In this document: in pieces, positions 17,922 through 26,240 of the stretch
Layout: each line of letters opens with the position of its first letter
Position numbering within the stretch: the first letter of the stretch is position 1
NCBI GenBank assembly: GCA_002342805.1
Contig: DDQW01000036.1
Coordinates: forward strand, 8,014 to 72,013
DNA: 64,000 nt
Direction of reading: 5' to 3'
DNA from: Clostridiales bacterium UBA2432
GTDB taxonomy: Bacteria; Bacillota; Clostridia; Lachnospirales; Vallitaleaceae
Program-made: the position numbers and the translations under genes
Notes under the pieces: generated by a model
Databases searched by the model: none
Told to the model about the DNA's origin: nothing
What the model saw: only the letters and a program-made list of their open reading frames with translations

Positions 17922-18773
17922 CTACTTTATGTACCCAATCCCAATAATCCCTTTTCCTACATGGCAGCCAATGGCGGGGGAAATAGGGGAGTCGATGAGC
18001 TTGCTCGTATCAATGCCAACATCTTCTAGACGTGATTTGACATAAGAGACTTTCTCCGGAGCATCAGTGTTAAAGAGGAACATAAAGCGTGCATTTTTAC
18101 CCATATTGGTATCATCGAGAAAGGATTGGATAACTTGATCCATAGCGCGCTTACTTGTCCGGATTTTTTCCCGTGCAACGATTTTTCCTTCCGAATTAAT
18201 TTCTAATAAGGGTTTGATTTTTAGCATGGATGCTATAAATGCAGAGGAATTTGATAGGCGACCGTTTTTAACGAGATAGCTTAGATTATCGACCATGAAA
18301 TATACGCGGTCGTGGTCGCGTAATTCAGATAGGTGAGCTAATATTGTATCTACATCAGAACCTTCCTTGGCCATTCGGTGCGCTTCGGTTGCCATAAATC
18401 CGGTGATAAAGCTTGCGCTTTTTGAGTCGAAAGGATAAATATTGAGATCCTCTATATACGTTTGTGAGAGACAAACGCCTTGATAGGTACCACTGAGATG
18501 GCTAGAGATAGATATATAAATGATATCCGTGTATCCATCTAAGCGCATGTCTTCATAAATGTCTAGAAGTTGACCGGTTGATGGTTGCGCGGTCGAAGGA
18601 ATGCTTTCAAGAGTATCTAATCGATCATAGAACTCTTGAGGTGTGAGATTTTGTCCATCATAATATTCTTGATGGTCCATAATAATCGTTGTTCTGGCAA
18701 TTCGAATGTCATCATACCCTTGAAGATAGTCTAATCCACTGGTACTGCATGTTACAATTCCGATTTTCCCCAT
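17922..18773 (-). CDS. DegV family fatty-acid-binding protein
   Basis: A 283-residue cytoplasmic DegV protein. Relatives bind fatty acids, and in several Firmicutes such proteins (FakB) present them to a fatty-acid kinase. The N-terminus (IGIVTCSTSGL), the STAQPS.G segment and the HLSGTYQG loop fit the family. The start has GAGGTG six bases upstream. No kinase partner is near. A long hairpin follows the stop codon directly. Confidence 0.92.
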   Translation of the reverse strand: MGKIGIVTCSTSGLDYLQGYDDIRIARTTIIMDHQEYYDGQNLTPQEFYDRLDTLESIPSTAQPSTGQLLDIYEDMRLDGYTDIIYISISSHLSGTYQGVCLSQTYIEDLNIYPFDSKSASFITGFMATEAHRMAKEGSDVDTILAHLSELRDHDRVYFMVDNLSYLVKNGRLSNSSAFIASMLKIKPLLEINSEGKIVAREKIRTSKRAMDQVIQSFLDDTNMGKNARFMFLFNTDAPEKVSYVKSRLEDVGIDTSKLIDSPISPAIGCHVGKGIIGIGYIK

Positions 18774-18822
18774 AATACACCTCGCTATAATTTTGTCCTA
18801 TATGATGCGTGAATATACATTA

Positions 18823-18850
18823 ATTATAACAAAAAACCTTTGATAATCAA
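18823..18850 (-). promoter_or_regulatory. Promoter of the degV gene
   Basis: On the minus strand TTGATT, 16 bases, then TATAAT with TG before it, about 50 bases before the degV ATG. Confidence 0.6.
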
Positions 18851-18943
18851 AGTAATTTTTAGAGGTCTTGTCATTTTTTCTAGCTATTCGGCTTGTGATT
18901 TGGTACAATAAGAGTAGATTAAGAAACCAGGAGGACATTTAAA

Positions 18944-19540
18944 ATGAAGGCAGTCGTTGAGTATGGAAAATATCAGGAGTATTTGAAGAAAATTTTATAT
19001 GGATTACATGCAGGCGTTATTTTATTAGCAATTATAGGTGTTGGTATTTATAAGTATGTTGGACTTTTATCTGAGAATATGGCAGATACTTTTTTTACTC
19101 CGGAAGTATTGGCGGACTATTTCTTTAAGGTTATTTTAGTATGGGCGATTTTTTATTTTGTCAAGAAATTATGGATAACAAAGGCTGTGGACCGCTTTTA
19201 TGATGTTGAAGGTGTGGATGAAAATTATTGGTTTTTGCCATGTTTATATAATACACGTATATACAACTCATGGTTTGGAAATATACTTATCGATGAAGAC
19301 ACGCTTTGGTTTAATGCAAACCGCGTATCAAAAGAACCGGTTAAATTTAAGGCGAACTGTTCAGACCTGAAAATATCGGTTCATCAAGAACCGTATAATG
19401 TGTTTGCGAAATTTTTATGGGGAGAAACAGCCGTGTTGGAATTAGAAGACCTTCACAACAAGAAAAAGGCGAGATTTTTAGTTCCAAATCCGGAAGCGGT
19501 ATCACAGGAACTGTTACGAGTTGTTAGCAGAAAGGAATGA
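18944..19540 (+). CDS. Membrane protein of unknown function
   Basis: A 198-residue protein not recognised as any family. It has two membrane segments (about residues 24-45 and 66-86) and a C-terminal cytoplasmic part of about 110 residues that may be PH-like in pattern (alternating strands), but this is a guess. AGGAGG precedes the ATG. The stop overlaps an ATG just before the next gene, so it is paired with the following lipoprotein gene. Confidence 0.7.
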   Translation: MKAVVEYGKYQEYLKKILYGLHAGVILLAIIGVGIYKYVGLLSENMADTFFTPEVLADYFFKVILVWAIFYFVKKLWITKAVDRFYDVEGVDENYWFLPCLYNTRIYNSWFGNILIDEDTLWFNANRVSKEPVKFKANCSDLKISVHQEPYNVFAKFLWGETAVLELEDLHNKKKARFLVPNPEAVSQELLRVVSRKE

Positions 19541-19545
19541 GTTCT

Positions 19546-20310
19546 ATGAAAAATAGTATACTGTTACTTGTCATTGTGTTTCTGTTTGTAGGCTGTCAGG
19601 CAGATACAAGTAATTTTGATGAACTTGAAATGGAACGGGATGATTTAGAACAACAATTGAGTGGTGAGATTTCAAAAAGTGCAAGTTTAGAAGACAAGCT
19701 AGAGACAGCTGGCCAAGAGATAGAAGTATTGAATCAAGAAATACTTGATTTGAATGAAGAATTAGAAATGGCTCTCGAAAAAGAAAGTGAACCGCTTACA
19801 TTGTCATCTTCCGGCCAATTAATTGTTGCTGGTTTAGAAGTGATTGAGTTAATAAAAACAGAAGATTATGCTGCGCTTAGCGGATGGGTTCATCCGACGC
19901 TTGGCGTAAGATTTTCTCCCTATTTCTATGTAAATGCAAATTCAGATATTGTCATGACGCCAAATGATATTGCCAATATTGCATCAGATACATCAGTTTA
20001 TAACTGGGGAGCTTATGATGGAACGGGAGATCCTATTGACTTGACCTTTGCAGATTATTACGATCGATTTATTTATGATCAGGATTATGCTAATCCAGAA
20101 GTTATTGGCAATAATAATGCGATTCAAGTCGGAAATATGCTTGATAATCATGATGATGTGTATCCAAACGGTGACTTTGTCGAATTTCATTTTTCGGGAT
20201 TTGACCCTCAATTTTCAGGAATGGATTGGCGTTCGCTTCGACTCGTGTTTGTAGAAGATGCCGGCCAATTGTATCTTGTTGGACTTGTTCATGGTGAGTG
20301 GACAATATAA
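19546..20310 (+). CDS. Lipoprotein with coiled coil, unknown function
   Basis: A 254-residue predicted lipoprotein: the lipobox ends at Cys17 (LFVGC). Residues 25-75 form a likely coiled coil rich in Glu and Leu. The rest is an extracellular domain rich in aromatic and acidic residues with no family I recognise. The start at 19546 has AAAGGA nine bases upstream; an ATG at 19537 has no room for a ribosome site. It forms a two-gene unit with the membrane protein before it. Confidence 0.75.
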   Translation: MKNSILLLVIVFLFVGCQADTSNFDELEMERDDLEQQLSGEISKSASLEDKLETAGQEIEVLNQEILDLNEELEMALEKESEPLTLSSSGQLIVAGLEVIELIKTEDYAALSGWVHPTLGVRFSPYFYVNANSDIVMTPNDIANIASDTSVYNWGAYDGTGDPIDLTFADYYDRFIYDQDYANPEVIGNNNAIQVGNMLDNHDDVYPNGDFVEFHFSGFDPQFSGMDWRSLRLVFVEDAGQLYLVGLVHGEWTI

Positions 20311-20320
20311 AAGTCTGAAA

Positions 20321-21748
20321 TTAAGAGTAAAATTTTAAACGACATAAGGTGATGTCATCATCAATGGGATTATCCCCTAGCATTGTGTTTAATACATGAT
20401 GTGTGAATGCCTTTGTTGTATTTTCACCTGTCATCAAACTATTTTCTAATTGAATCTTAGCGTCATCAATAGCTACATCTATATGCTCAATTAGACCATC
20501 AGAATATAAAAAGATATAATCAAGTTCATTGCTGGAAAATGAATTCACTGTATATGTCGTATTGTTTTTAATGCCGACAATCATATTATTAGAGGGAATA
20601 GCCGTAAGCTCTTCCTTCTTTTTTATGTAAAAAGAAGGGTGGCCGGCACTAATATAATTAACCTTTTTTTGGGACAAATCTACTTCCAGGAAGATTCCGG
20701 AAAGATAACGTATGGAAGTAGGGTCTTCTTGATTGACTTGACAAACGCAATCATTCATTTTTGCGACAGCGTTTGTGAGAGAGTCATAGTAAATGGTGGA
20801 TTGAAATACGGAGATTGCTTTTAGTCCAATGAGCGTCGCTGAAGCGCCATGCCCCATAACATCCAGTAGAGCCATGATATATTTGTTTTCAGAGACCCGT
20901 TCAAAACATATGAAATCACCACCTAAATAATTATAAGCTTTTGCCATTGCTTCAAAATGTAGATTGTCATCCTTATAATCCGGAGGTAGCATGTAGGCGA
21001 TAATATCTTTTGCTGTTTTTATTTCTTGACTGAGATGGTCTGAAAGTAAACGTTCACGGTTGACAAGTTTTCCGATTTTAATATACTTGGTGATATTATC
21101 CAATGAATTAACAATGGGAGAAATGGTCGCTTCTTCATAAAAAAAACGACCGTTTTTTTGGCGATTAATGAAAAAACCATTCCATGTTTCCCCGTTTTGG
21201 ATGGTGGACCAAAGATTTTGGTAAAAAGATGTATCGTGAACATTGCTTTTAATGAGTTTAGGTAAATGTCCCAGTACTTCGTCTGAACTATATCCGGTGG
21301 CATTTAAAAAATAGGTGTTTGCAAATTCAATCTGACCAGTTGTATCTGTAATCACGATTGAATTTTGCGCCGCATTATAAAGTGTGCTGAGTATTTGGCT
21401 TTGAAACTTATAATTTAAATGCTCGCGAATGAGTTCGATCTGATAGGATAATTCAGCAGGAACAAAAGCCTTACGAAGATAAAAAGGTTTTTCATGGGAA
21501 ATAAACAGATCGATTTGTTCATAATCTTGAAGTGATAACAATTTAAGACAAGCATCAAAATGTTTATCATAATAGGAAGGCGATTCTAAATAGAGTGTTG
21601 CATCAACAATGCTAAAATTAGCATCTAGTGGTGTATCAACAAGTAGACAATAATCTAAATTTTTAATGACCTCTTTAATTTTTGATAAACAGGTTTTGTC
21701 ATCTGTGGCTACATAAATAGATAATGTAAAATCGATAAATTGTCTCAT
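20321..21748 (-). CDS. PAS domain plus PP2C (SpoIIE/RsbU-type) phosphatase
   Basis: A 475-residue signalling phosphatase. The first 110 residues are not recognised. A PAS domain follows (IVITDTTGQIEFAN to about residue 230), then a PP2C phosphatase domain (GGDFICFE, LLDVMGHGASA, SAGHPSFYI, YSDGLIE). Such enzymes dephosphorylate a STAS antagonist. The STAS gene lies 17 bases upstream, so this is probably the output or reset enzyme of the local partner-switching system. No membrane segment is seen; the PAS domain may sense a small ligand or redox state. Confidence 0.92.
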   Translation of the reverse strand: MRQFIDFTLSIYVATDDKTCLSKIKEVIKNLDYCLLVDTPLDANFSIVDATLYLESPSYYDKHFDACLKLLSLQDYEQIDLFISHEKPFYLRKAFVPAELSYQIELIREHLNYKFQSQILSTLYNAAQNSIVITDTTGQIEFANTYFLNATGYSSDEVLGHLPKLIKSNVHDTSFYQNLWSTIQNGETWNGFFINRQKNGRFFYEEATISPIVNSLDNITKYIKIGKLVNRERLLSDHLSQEIKTAKDIIAYMLPPDYKDDNLHFEAMAKAYNYLGGDFICFERVSENKYIMALLDVMGHGASATLIGLKAISVFQSTIYYDSLTNAVAKMNDCVCQVNQEDPTSIRYLSGIFLEVDLSQKKVNYISAGHPSFYIKKKEELTAIPSNNMIVGIKNNTTYTVNSFSSNELDYIFLYSDGLIEHIDVAIDDAKIQLENSLMTGENTTKAFTHHVLNTMLGDNPIDDDITLCRLKFYS

Positions 21749-21765
21749 AGTGGGGCCTTCCTAGT

Positions 21766-22089
21766 TTAATTTGATTGAATATTAATAATTTGTCCGAGTT
21801 TGGTAATAGTAAATACTTTGTCAACCATTGGAGTTGGATTAAGCAATGTTAACTGAAAGTCTTTTTCCACAGAGAACTTATATAAGGAAATAAAGACTCC
21901 GACACCAGTACTATCAACAAAATCAATCTTTGATAAATCAATAAGAACACCTTCTAGATGTATGTTGGAGTCTTCTTTTTTTGATTGTATTAAAGCTTTG
22001 ATTTCATTTTTGATTTGATCAGAATGATCCATCATAATTTTGCCTTCAGGTTTAATGAGGAGTTGGTTTTCTTCAAAAGTACAAATCAT
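21766..22089 (-). CDS. STAS domain anti-anti-sigma-factor-like protein (RsbV/SpoIIAA type)
   Basis: A 107-residue STAS protein with the phosphorylation motif FVDSTGVGV; the serine is near residue 60. RsbW-like kinases phosphorylate this serine and PP2C enzymes remove the phosphate. The ATG at 22089 almost touches the MCP stop codon. A GTG at 22098 inside the MCP gene is an alternative start. All three partner-switching parts are in the same operon. Confidence 0.92.
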   Translation of the reverse strand: MICTFEENQLLIKPEGKIMMDHSDQIKNEIKALIQSKKEDSNIHLEGVLIDLSKIDFVDSTGVGVFISLYKFSVEKDFQLTLLNPTPMVDKVFTITKLGQIINIQSN

Positions 22090-22090
22090 G

Positions 22091-23791
22091 TTATACACCA
22101 GCCTTTAGTTTGAATTCTTTGATTAAATCATTAAGTTCAATAACCTCTTGGGTTAAGGATTGATTCATTTCGTTAACCGTTACAATGGTCGCATTTTGTT
22201 CCTCTGTTGCAGCAGTTACTTCTTGTGTGCTTGCCGCGTTGCTTTGGATTGAATCGTTAACAGCGCTAATTGAAGTTAGTATCAGTTCTGTTTTTGAGAG
22301 CATTAAGTCTGAAACTTCTTCAAGAGAACGACCGGCTTTTTGTGTTGTTTCATTGTATTGGTACAGATTGGCAAGTGCATTTTCAGCTTTATTAATATGT
22401 GTTATTTGGCTGTTGACCAGTTCTTGATTAAATTCCATGGAATTCACAGTTGCCTTGGTTTCTGATTCAATATTTTCAATTAAACTAATAATTTGAGAGG
22501 CTGCATCACTTGAGTTCTCTGCAAGTTTGCGGATTTCATCTGCAACAACGGCAAAGCCTTTCCCGGCTTCACCTGCGCGAGCAGATTCGATCGAGGCGTT
22601 TAATGCAAGAAGGTTTGTTTGTGCAGCGATACCTTCAATAACCTTGACCATTTCTCCGATTTGGCGACTACGTTCAATGAGCTTATTAACAGCGTTCGTA
22701 GCAAAATCAACGGTTTTGTTCACTTCATCCATGCTTTTGACGACCTCTTTTATAGCGGTTTGTCCACTTTCGGAAGCCTTAAAACTTTTTTCAATCGCTT
22801 GGCCGGTTTCGTCAACCATTCGATCTAATTGTTGCCCCATTCTTGCAAGTTCATCAGTTGATTGGGTAATGGAACTTAATTCTCCGGCCATGGCATCGGA
22901 GTTATTCGCTATTTGTACGGTTGTTGTTGTCACTTCTTCTGAAGCGATATTGATTTCTTTGAGCGAATCTCGAATAGCAAGCGAGTTTGTCTCGACATGG
23001 TCGGATTTTGACCGTATATTACTGATGATTAATGTCAGCTTATCAATCGTATCATTGACGGCAATGGCTAAAGAACCGAGCTCATCACGTGACTGGTGGT
23101 CAACATACGTATCCAGATCACCTTGAGCGACTTTGTCCATGGACTGTACAACTTTATATATGGGCTGAATAATTATTCGAGAGAGTACAAAGGAAATGAT
23201 AATTGCAGCAAGAATGACAAGTCCGCTTGTTACGAAACTTACTGTGTTGAGTAAGATCTGAAGTTCTTCCATCTTAGAATGAAGTTCTTGGGAATGGTTT
23301 TCTTCGATTTCAGCAATGGCAAAAAGATTGTCTTTCACTAATTTGATATTCGGTAACATTTCGTTACGGAATATAGTACGTGCAGACTCTGTATCCCCCT
23401 CTTGCATATGTTCGATAATTTCATGAGAAGCGTTGTGAATGATTTCATGAGGGGCTTCAATTGCCTTAAAAGGTTCTGCTATTCGTGGGGTTGGCGAGAA
23501 GTCATAGTACCATTGGCCTAGTTGACAGGCGGTGTAGTCAGAAGTGTCCATGCTATCAGATTCCCCTAAAAGGTAAAGAGACATATTAAGGACATATTCT
23601 TCATGGTCAATAATTCGATCATGAAGGAAACGAGTAAACTCTAAAGCCTCAATCGCATCTTCTGCGGAGGTTTCGTATTGATCTTCAAAGTAAAGGGATA
23701 GCCCGGTTTCAACGAATAAAAGAATAACAATAATTGCAAAAGAAATAATAAACTTAAATCGTAGAGAATGTGTTTTTGATATTTTGTGCAT
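22091..23791 (-). CDS. Methyl-accepting chemotaxis protein inside a partner-switching operon
   Basis: A 566-residue transmembrane chemoreceptor. It has a first membrane segment (about residues 13-32), an extracellular helical sensor, a second segment (about 185-207), a HAMP domain and a cytoplasmic signalling domain with the conserved tip ([22 protein letters not shown]). The sensor contains a histidine-rich helix, a CxLGxW motif and HxxxH elements, like zinc-binding CZB domains but outside the membrane. AAGGAG precedes the ATG. It sits between the RsbW-like and STAS genes, which is unusual for a receptor. Confidence 0.93.
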   Translation of the reverse strand: MHKISKTHSLRFKFIISFAIIVILLFVETGLSLYFEDQYETSAEDAIEALEFTRFLHDRIIDHEEYVLNMSLYLLGESDSMDTSDYTACQLGQWYYDFSPTPRIAEPFKAIEAPHEIIHNASHEIIEHMQEGDTESARTIFRNEMLPNIKLVKDNLFAIAEIEENHSQELHSKMEELQILLNTVSFVTSGLVILAAIIISFVLSRIIIQPIYKVVQSMDKVAQGDLDTYVDHQSRDELGSLAIAVNDTIDKLTLIISNIRSKSDHVETNSLAIRDSLKEINIASEEVTTTTVQIANNSDAMAGELSSITQSTDELARMGQQLDRMVDETGQAIEKSFKASESGQTAIKEVVKSMDEVNKTVDFATNAVNKLIERSRQIGEMVKVIEGIAAQTNLLALNASIESARAGEAGKGFAVVADEIRKLAENSSDAASQIISLIENIESETKATVNSMEFNQELVNSQITHINKAENALANLYQYNETTQKAGRSLEEVSDLMLSKTELILTSISAVNDSIQSNAASTQEVTAATEEQNATIVTVNEMNQSLTQEVIELNDLIKEFKLKAGV

Positions 23792-23803
23792 AATCGGATC
23801 TCC

Positions 23804-24217
23804 TTAGTTCACATATAATTTTTTGATAATATAATAGGAATAACGATTGCTAAGATCAGGATACGTTAAAAACCAATCAGTAAGCAACATGACCATTAAT
23901 AATCCTCGGCCGGCCTCGTTAAGTTGGGAAGAAGACTTCGGTGGGTGATAATCGTCGATGCCTCGTCCGGAGTCACTAACTTGAATAATTACAACATCTT
24001 GATGTTGATAAATATGGATGCCTATGCTGTCGGTTGGCGTGTTTTGTACTTCCATTTCCTTGAAACTATTAATAATCAATTCGTGTAAAGCAATTAGTAA
24101 ATCGGCATATACCGATTGCGGAAGTGGTGAAAGCATCCGTTCAACCTGTGAATGTACAGTTTCTAGTGAGCAATTCTTGATATTAAATTCAAAATGATTT
24201 TCATAAATAAAAGGCAT
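23804..24217 (-). CDS. RsbW-like serine kinase (HATPase domain)
   Basis: A GHKL-type ATPase of about 137 residues with an N box (ALHELIINS) and G boxes (VSDSGRGID, EAGRGLLMV), like anti-sigma-factor kinases. It is the first gene of the operon with the MCP, STAS and PP2C genes. The start at 24217 is chosen for AGGA eight bases upstream; an ATG at 24235 lacks a site. No sigma factor gene is nearby, so the target may be another protein. Confidence 0.85.
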   Translation of the reverse strand: MPFIYENHFEFNIKNCSLETVHSQVERMLSPLPQSVYADLLIALHELIINSFKEMEVQNTPTDSIGIHIYQHQDVVIIQVSDSGRGIDDYHPPKSSSQLNEAGRGLLMVMLLTDWFLTYPDLSNRYSYYIIKKLYVN

Positions 24218-24300
24218 AACATTTATCCTATCCATATTATTTTACTATAAAATATCCAAAAAAAATAGTACAAATGTACCATTTACGTATTATTTACATC

Positions 24301-24319
24301 ATTATATCACAAATTGTGA
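24301..24319 (-). promoter_or_regulatory. Promoter and 13-bp palindrome before the partner-switching operon
   Basis: On the minus strand TGATATAAT (extended -10) overlaps the palindrome TCACAATTTGTGA. The palindrome may be an operator; no regulator for it is known here. Confidence 0.4.
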
Positions 24320-24340
24320 AGTTTTTCCACAGTGAGATTG

Positions 24341-24997
24341 TTAACTTTTTATGTACGCGGAAAAATGTTCTTGAAAATAGTGAGATTTTACATCGGAGCG
24401 CAAGTGATTATAAATAATTGAATCAATGGCATCCGGTTCATTACCTTTAATATGTTCGACAATCTTTTTATGTTCATCAATAATCGACAATAATTTTTCT
24501 TTTCTCAACATATGAAGATGGCGAAAGCGTGTATAGTGGACCGTTGATGACTGTATTAAGTCCCATACCATTTCGCGACCGGCAAGCTGATATAATGTTT
24601 TATGAAATTGATCATCGTATTTGATAAATGATTGTAAATCGATTGTCGGATCAGCGCACTCGGCTTGTCGATTAAGAATTTGTATTAAGCGGTGTTCGCC
24701 TTGTAAAGAGAGTTTTCCGCAAAGATCTTTTAGAATTTCTTTTTCCACAATACTGCGCATATAAATAATTTGCTCCACAGAATCTAAGTCAATATATGAA
24801 ACAACGCTTCCGCGCTGTGGATAAATATCGATATATCCGGCTAAGGATAATTGCTTTAAGATATCGCGAATTGGTGTACGTGAAAGAGAAAAACGTTCGC
24901 TTAAGGTCGTTTCACTAAGGAGTGTTCCGGGTTTTAATTGTAATGTAAGAATTTCTTCTTTTAACGTTTCTATTATGGTCTCTTTTTTGCTTGCCAT
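24341..24997 (-). CDS. GntR family (FadR-type) regulator of the uxu genes
   Basis: A 218-residue regulator with an N-terminal winged helix (LSERFSLSRTPIRDILKQL) and a C-terminal FCD-type helical domain. It is divergent from uxuA, and a perfect palindrome (CTTGTATACAAG core) sits at the uxuA promoter, with a weaker copy at its own promoter. It is therefore likely a hexuronate-responsive repressor of UxuR type; the inducer is not shown. Confidence 0.9.
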   Translation of the reverse strand: MASKKETIIETLKEEILTLQLKPGTLLSETTLSERFSLSRTPIRDILKQLSLAGYIDIYPQRGSVVSYIDLDSVEQIIYMRSIVEKEILKDLCGKLSLQGEHRLIQILNRQAECADPTIDLQSFIKYDDQFHKTLYQLAGREMVWDLIQSSTVHYTRFRHLHMLRKEKLLSIIDEHKKIVEHIKGNEPDAIDSIIYNHLRSDVKSHYFQEHFSAYIKS

Positions 24998-25030
24998 GAT
25001 TTGTGTATCCTACCTTTCTCTTATTATAAT

Positions 25031-25042
25031 CTAGTATACATG
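25031..25042. promoter_or_regulatory. Second, weaker GntR operator at the regulator's own promoter
   Basis: CTAGTATACATG matches the strong operator at 25130 in 10 of the 12 core positions. It lies just upstream of the -10 box (TATAAT on the minus strand) of the GntR gene, which suggests autoregulation. Confidence 0.5.
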
Positions 25043-25091
25043 ATTTGATTTAAAAGTAAAGAATTTTAATGTGTTTTTTCAAGATATCCTA

Positions 25092-25120
25092 TTGACAAAT
25101 AGAATGAAGTGTTTTATAGT
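25092..25120 (+). promoter_or_regulatory. Promoter of uxuAB
   Basis: TTGACA, 17 bases, TATAGT, a near-consensus promoter. The expected start is near 25127, so the palindrome at 25130-25145 covers the first transcribed bases. Confidence 0.8.
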
Positions 25121-25129
25121 AAAACATAT

Positions 25130-25145
25130 AACTTGTATACAAGTT
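25130..25145. promoter_or_regulatory. GntR-type operator upstream of uxuA
   Basis: AACTTGTATACAAGTT is a perfect 16-bp palindrome directly downstream of the uxuA -10 box. The TTGT..ACAA form fits FadR-type GntR proteins, and such a regulator is encoded divergently. A repressor bound here would block transcription start. Confidence 0.8.
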
Positions 25146-25163
25146 CAAATAAGGAGGTATTTT

Positions 25164-26240
25164 ATGCAAATGACGTGGAGATGGTATGGAGAAGGCAACG
25201 ACTCTATTACCTTAGATCACATTCGTCAGATTCCGGGTGTAGAAGGTATTGTATGGTCCTTACACAATAAGGTTGCTGGTGAAGTATGGGAAGAAGAAGA
25301 AATTGACAAGGTCATGGACCTGATCAAGAGTAAAGGTTTCAATGCAGATGTCGTTGAAAGTGTTAACGTACATGATGACATCAAGATTGGTTTGCCAACA
25401 CGCGACAAATATATTGATATTTATATTGATACCATTAGAAAATTGGGTGCGAGAGGGGTTAAGGTTATCTGTTATAACTTTATGCCTGTATTTGACTGGA
25501 CACGCACAGATCTTTATAAAGAGTTGCCCGACGGTTCGAACTCACTTTTTTATGAAAAAGATGCCATTGTCAACGATCCCAATATTATGGCAGAGCGCAT
25601 TTTAAAAGGTGCAGGAAAGTATACGATGCCCGGATGGGAACCGGAACGTATTGCAAAGCTTGATGAATTGTTCAAATCTTATGCCGGTGTGGATGAAGAT
25701 AAACTTTTCGAGAATTTAAAATATTTCTTAGAGCGAATTATGCCGGTTTGTGAAGAGCAAGATGTTAAAATGGCGATACATCCGGATGATCCACCATGGC
25801 CAATATTTGGACTGCCTCGTATTATCCGAAGTCGTGATCATATTAAGCGCTTCTTAGACCAGGTGGATAATCCATATAGTGGTTTGACATTATGTACAGG
25901 GTCGCTTGGACCTAATTTATTCAATGATATTCCTTCAATTGTACGTGAATTCCATGACCGCATTTATTTTGCACATATCCGAAATGTTAAAGTCTATGAA
26001 AATGGTGATTTTAGTGAAGTATCTCACCGTGGAAAAGACGGAAACGTGGATGTATATGAAGTGCTAAAAGCCTATCATGACAATGGATATACTGGATATC
26101 TTCGTCCGGACCATGGTCGCCACCTTTGGGGTGAAGAAAAAGATTGTCGTCCCGGTTATGGATTATATGACCGTGCACTTGGTGTGATGTACATGTTAGG
26201 TGTGTGGGATAGTTTGGATAAACGCAAAGGAGGCCACTAG
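25164..26240 (+). CDS. uxuA: Mannonate dehydratase
   Basis: The enzyme removes water from D-mannonate to give 2-keto-3-deoxygluconate in hexuronate breakdown. The start RWYGEGNDSITLDHIRQIPG and later DVKMAIHPDDPP match the family. The 358-residue length is typical. AAGGAGG lies seven bases before the chosen ATG. uxuB follows directly. Confidence 0.96.
   Translation: MQMTWRWYGEGNDSITLDHIRQIPGVEGIVWSLHNKVAGEVWEEEEIDKVMDLIKSKGFNADVVESVNVHDDIKIGLPTRDKYIDIYIDTIRKLGARGVKVICYNFMPVFDWTRTDLYKELPDGSNSLFYEKDAIVNDPNIMAERILKGAGKYTMPGWEPERIAKLDELFKSYAGVDEDKLFENLKYFLERIMPVCEEQDVKMAIHPDDPPWPIFGLPRIIRSRDHIKRFLDQVDNPYSGLTLCTGSLGPNLFNDIPSIVREFHDRIYFAHIRNVKVYENGDFSEVSHRGKDGNVDVYEVLKAYHDNGYTGYLRPDHGRHLWGEEKDCRPGYGLYDRALGVMYMLGVWDSLDKRKGGH

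Noticed and set aside
22527..23126. A 199-codon open frame opposite the MCP gene
   Set aside because: It is a shadow of the repetitive MCP coding region; it has no ribosome site or recognisable domain.
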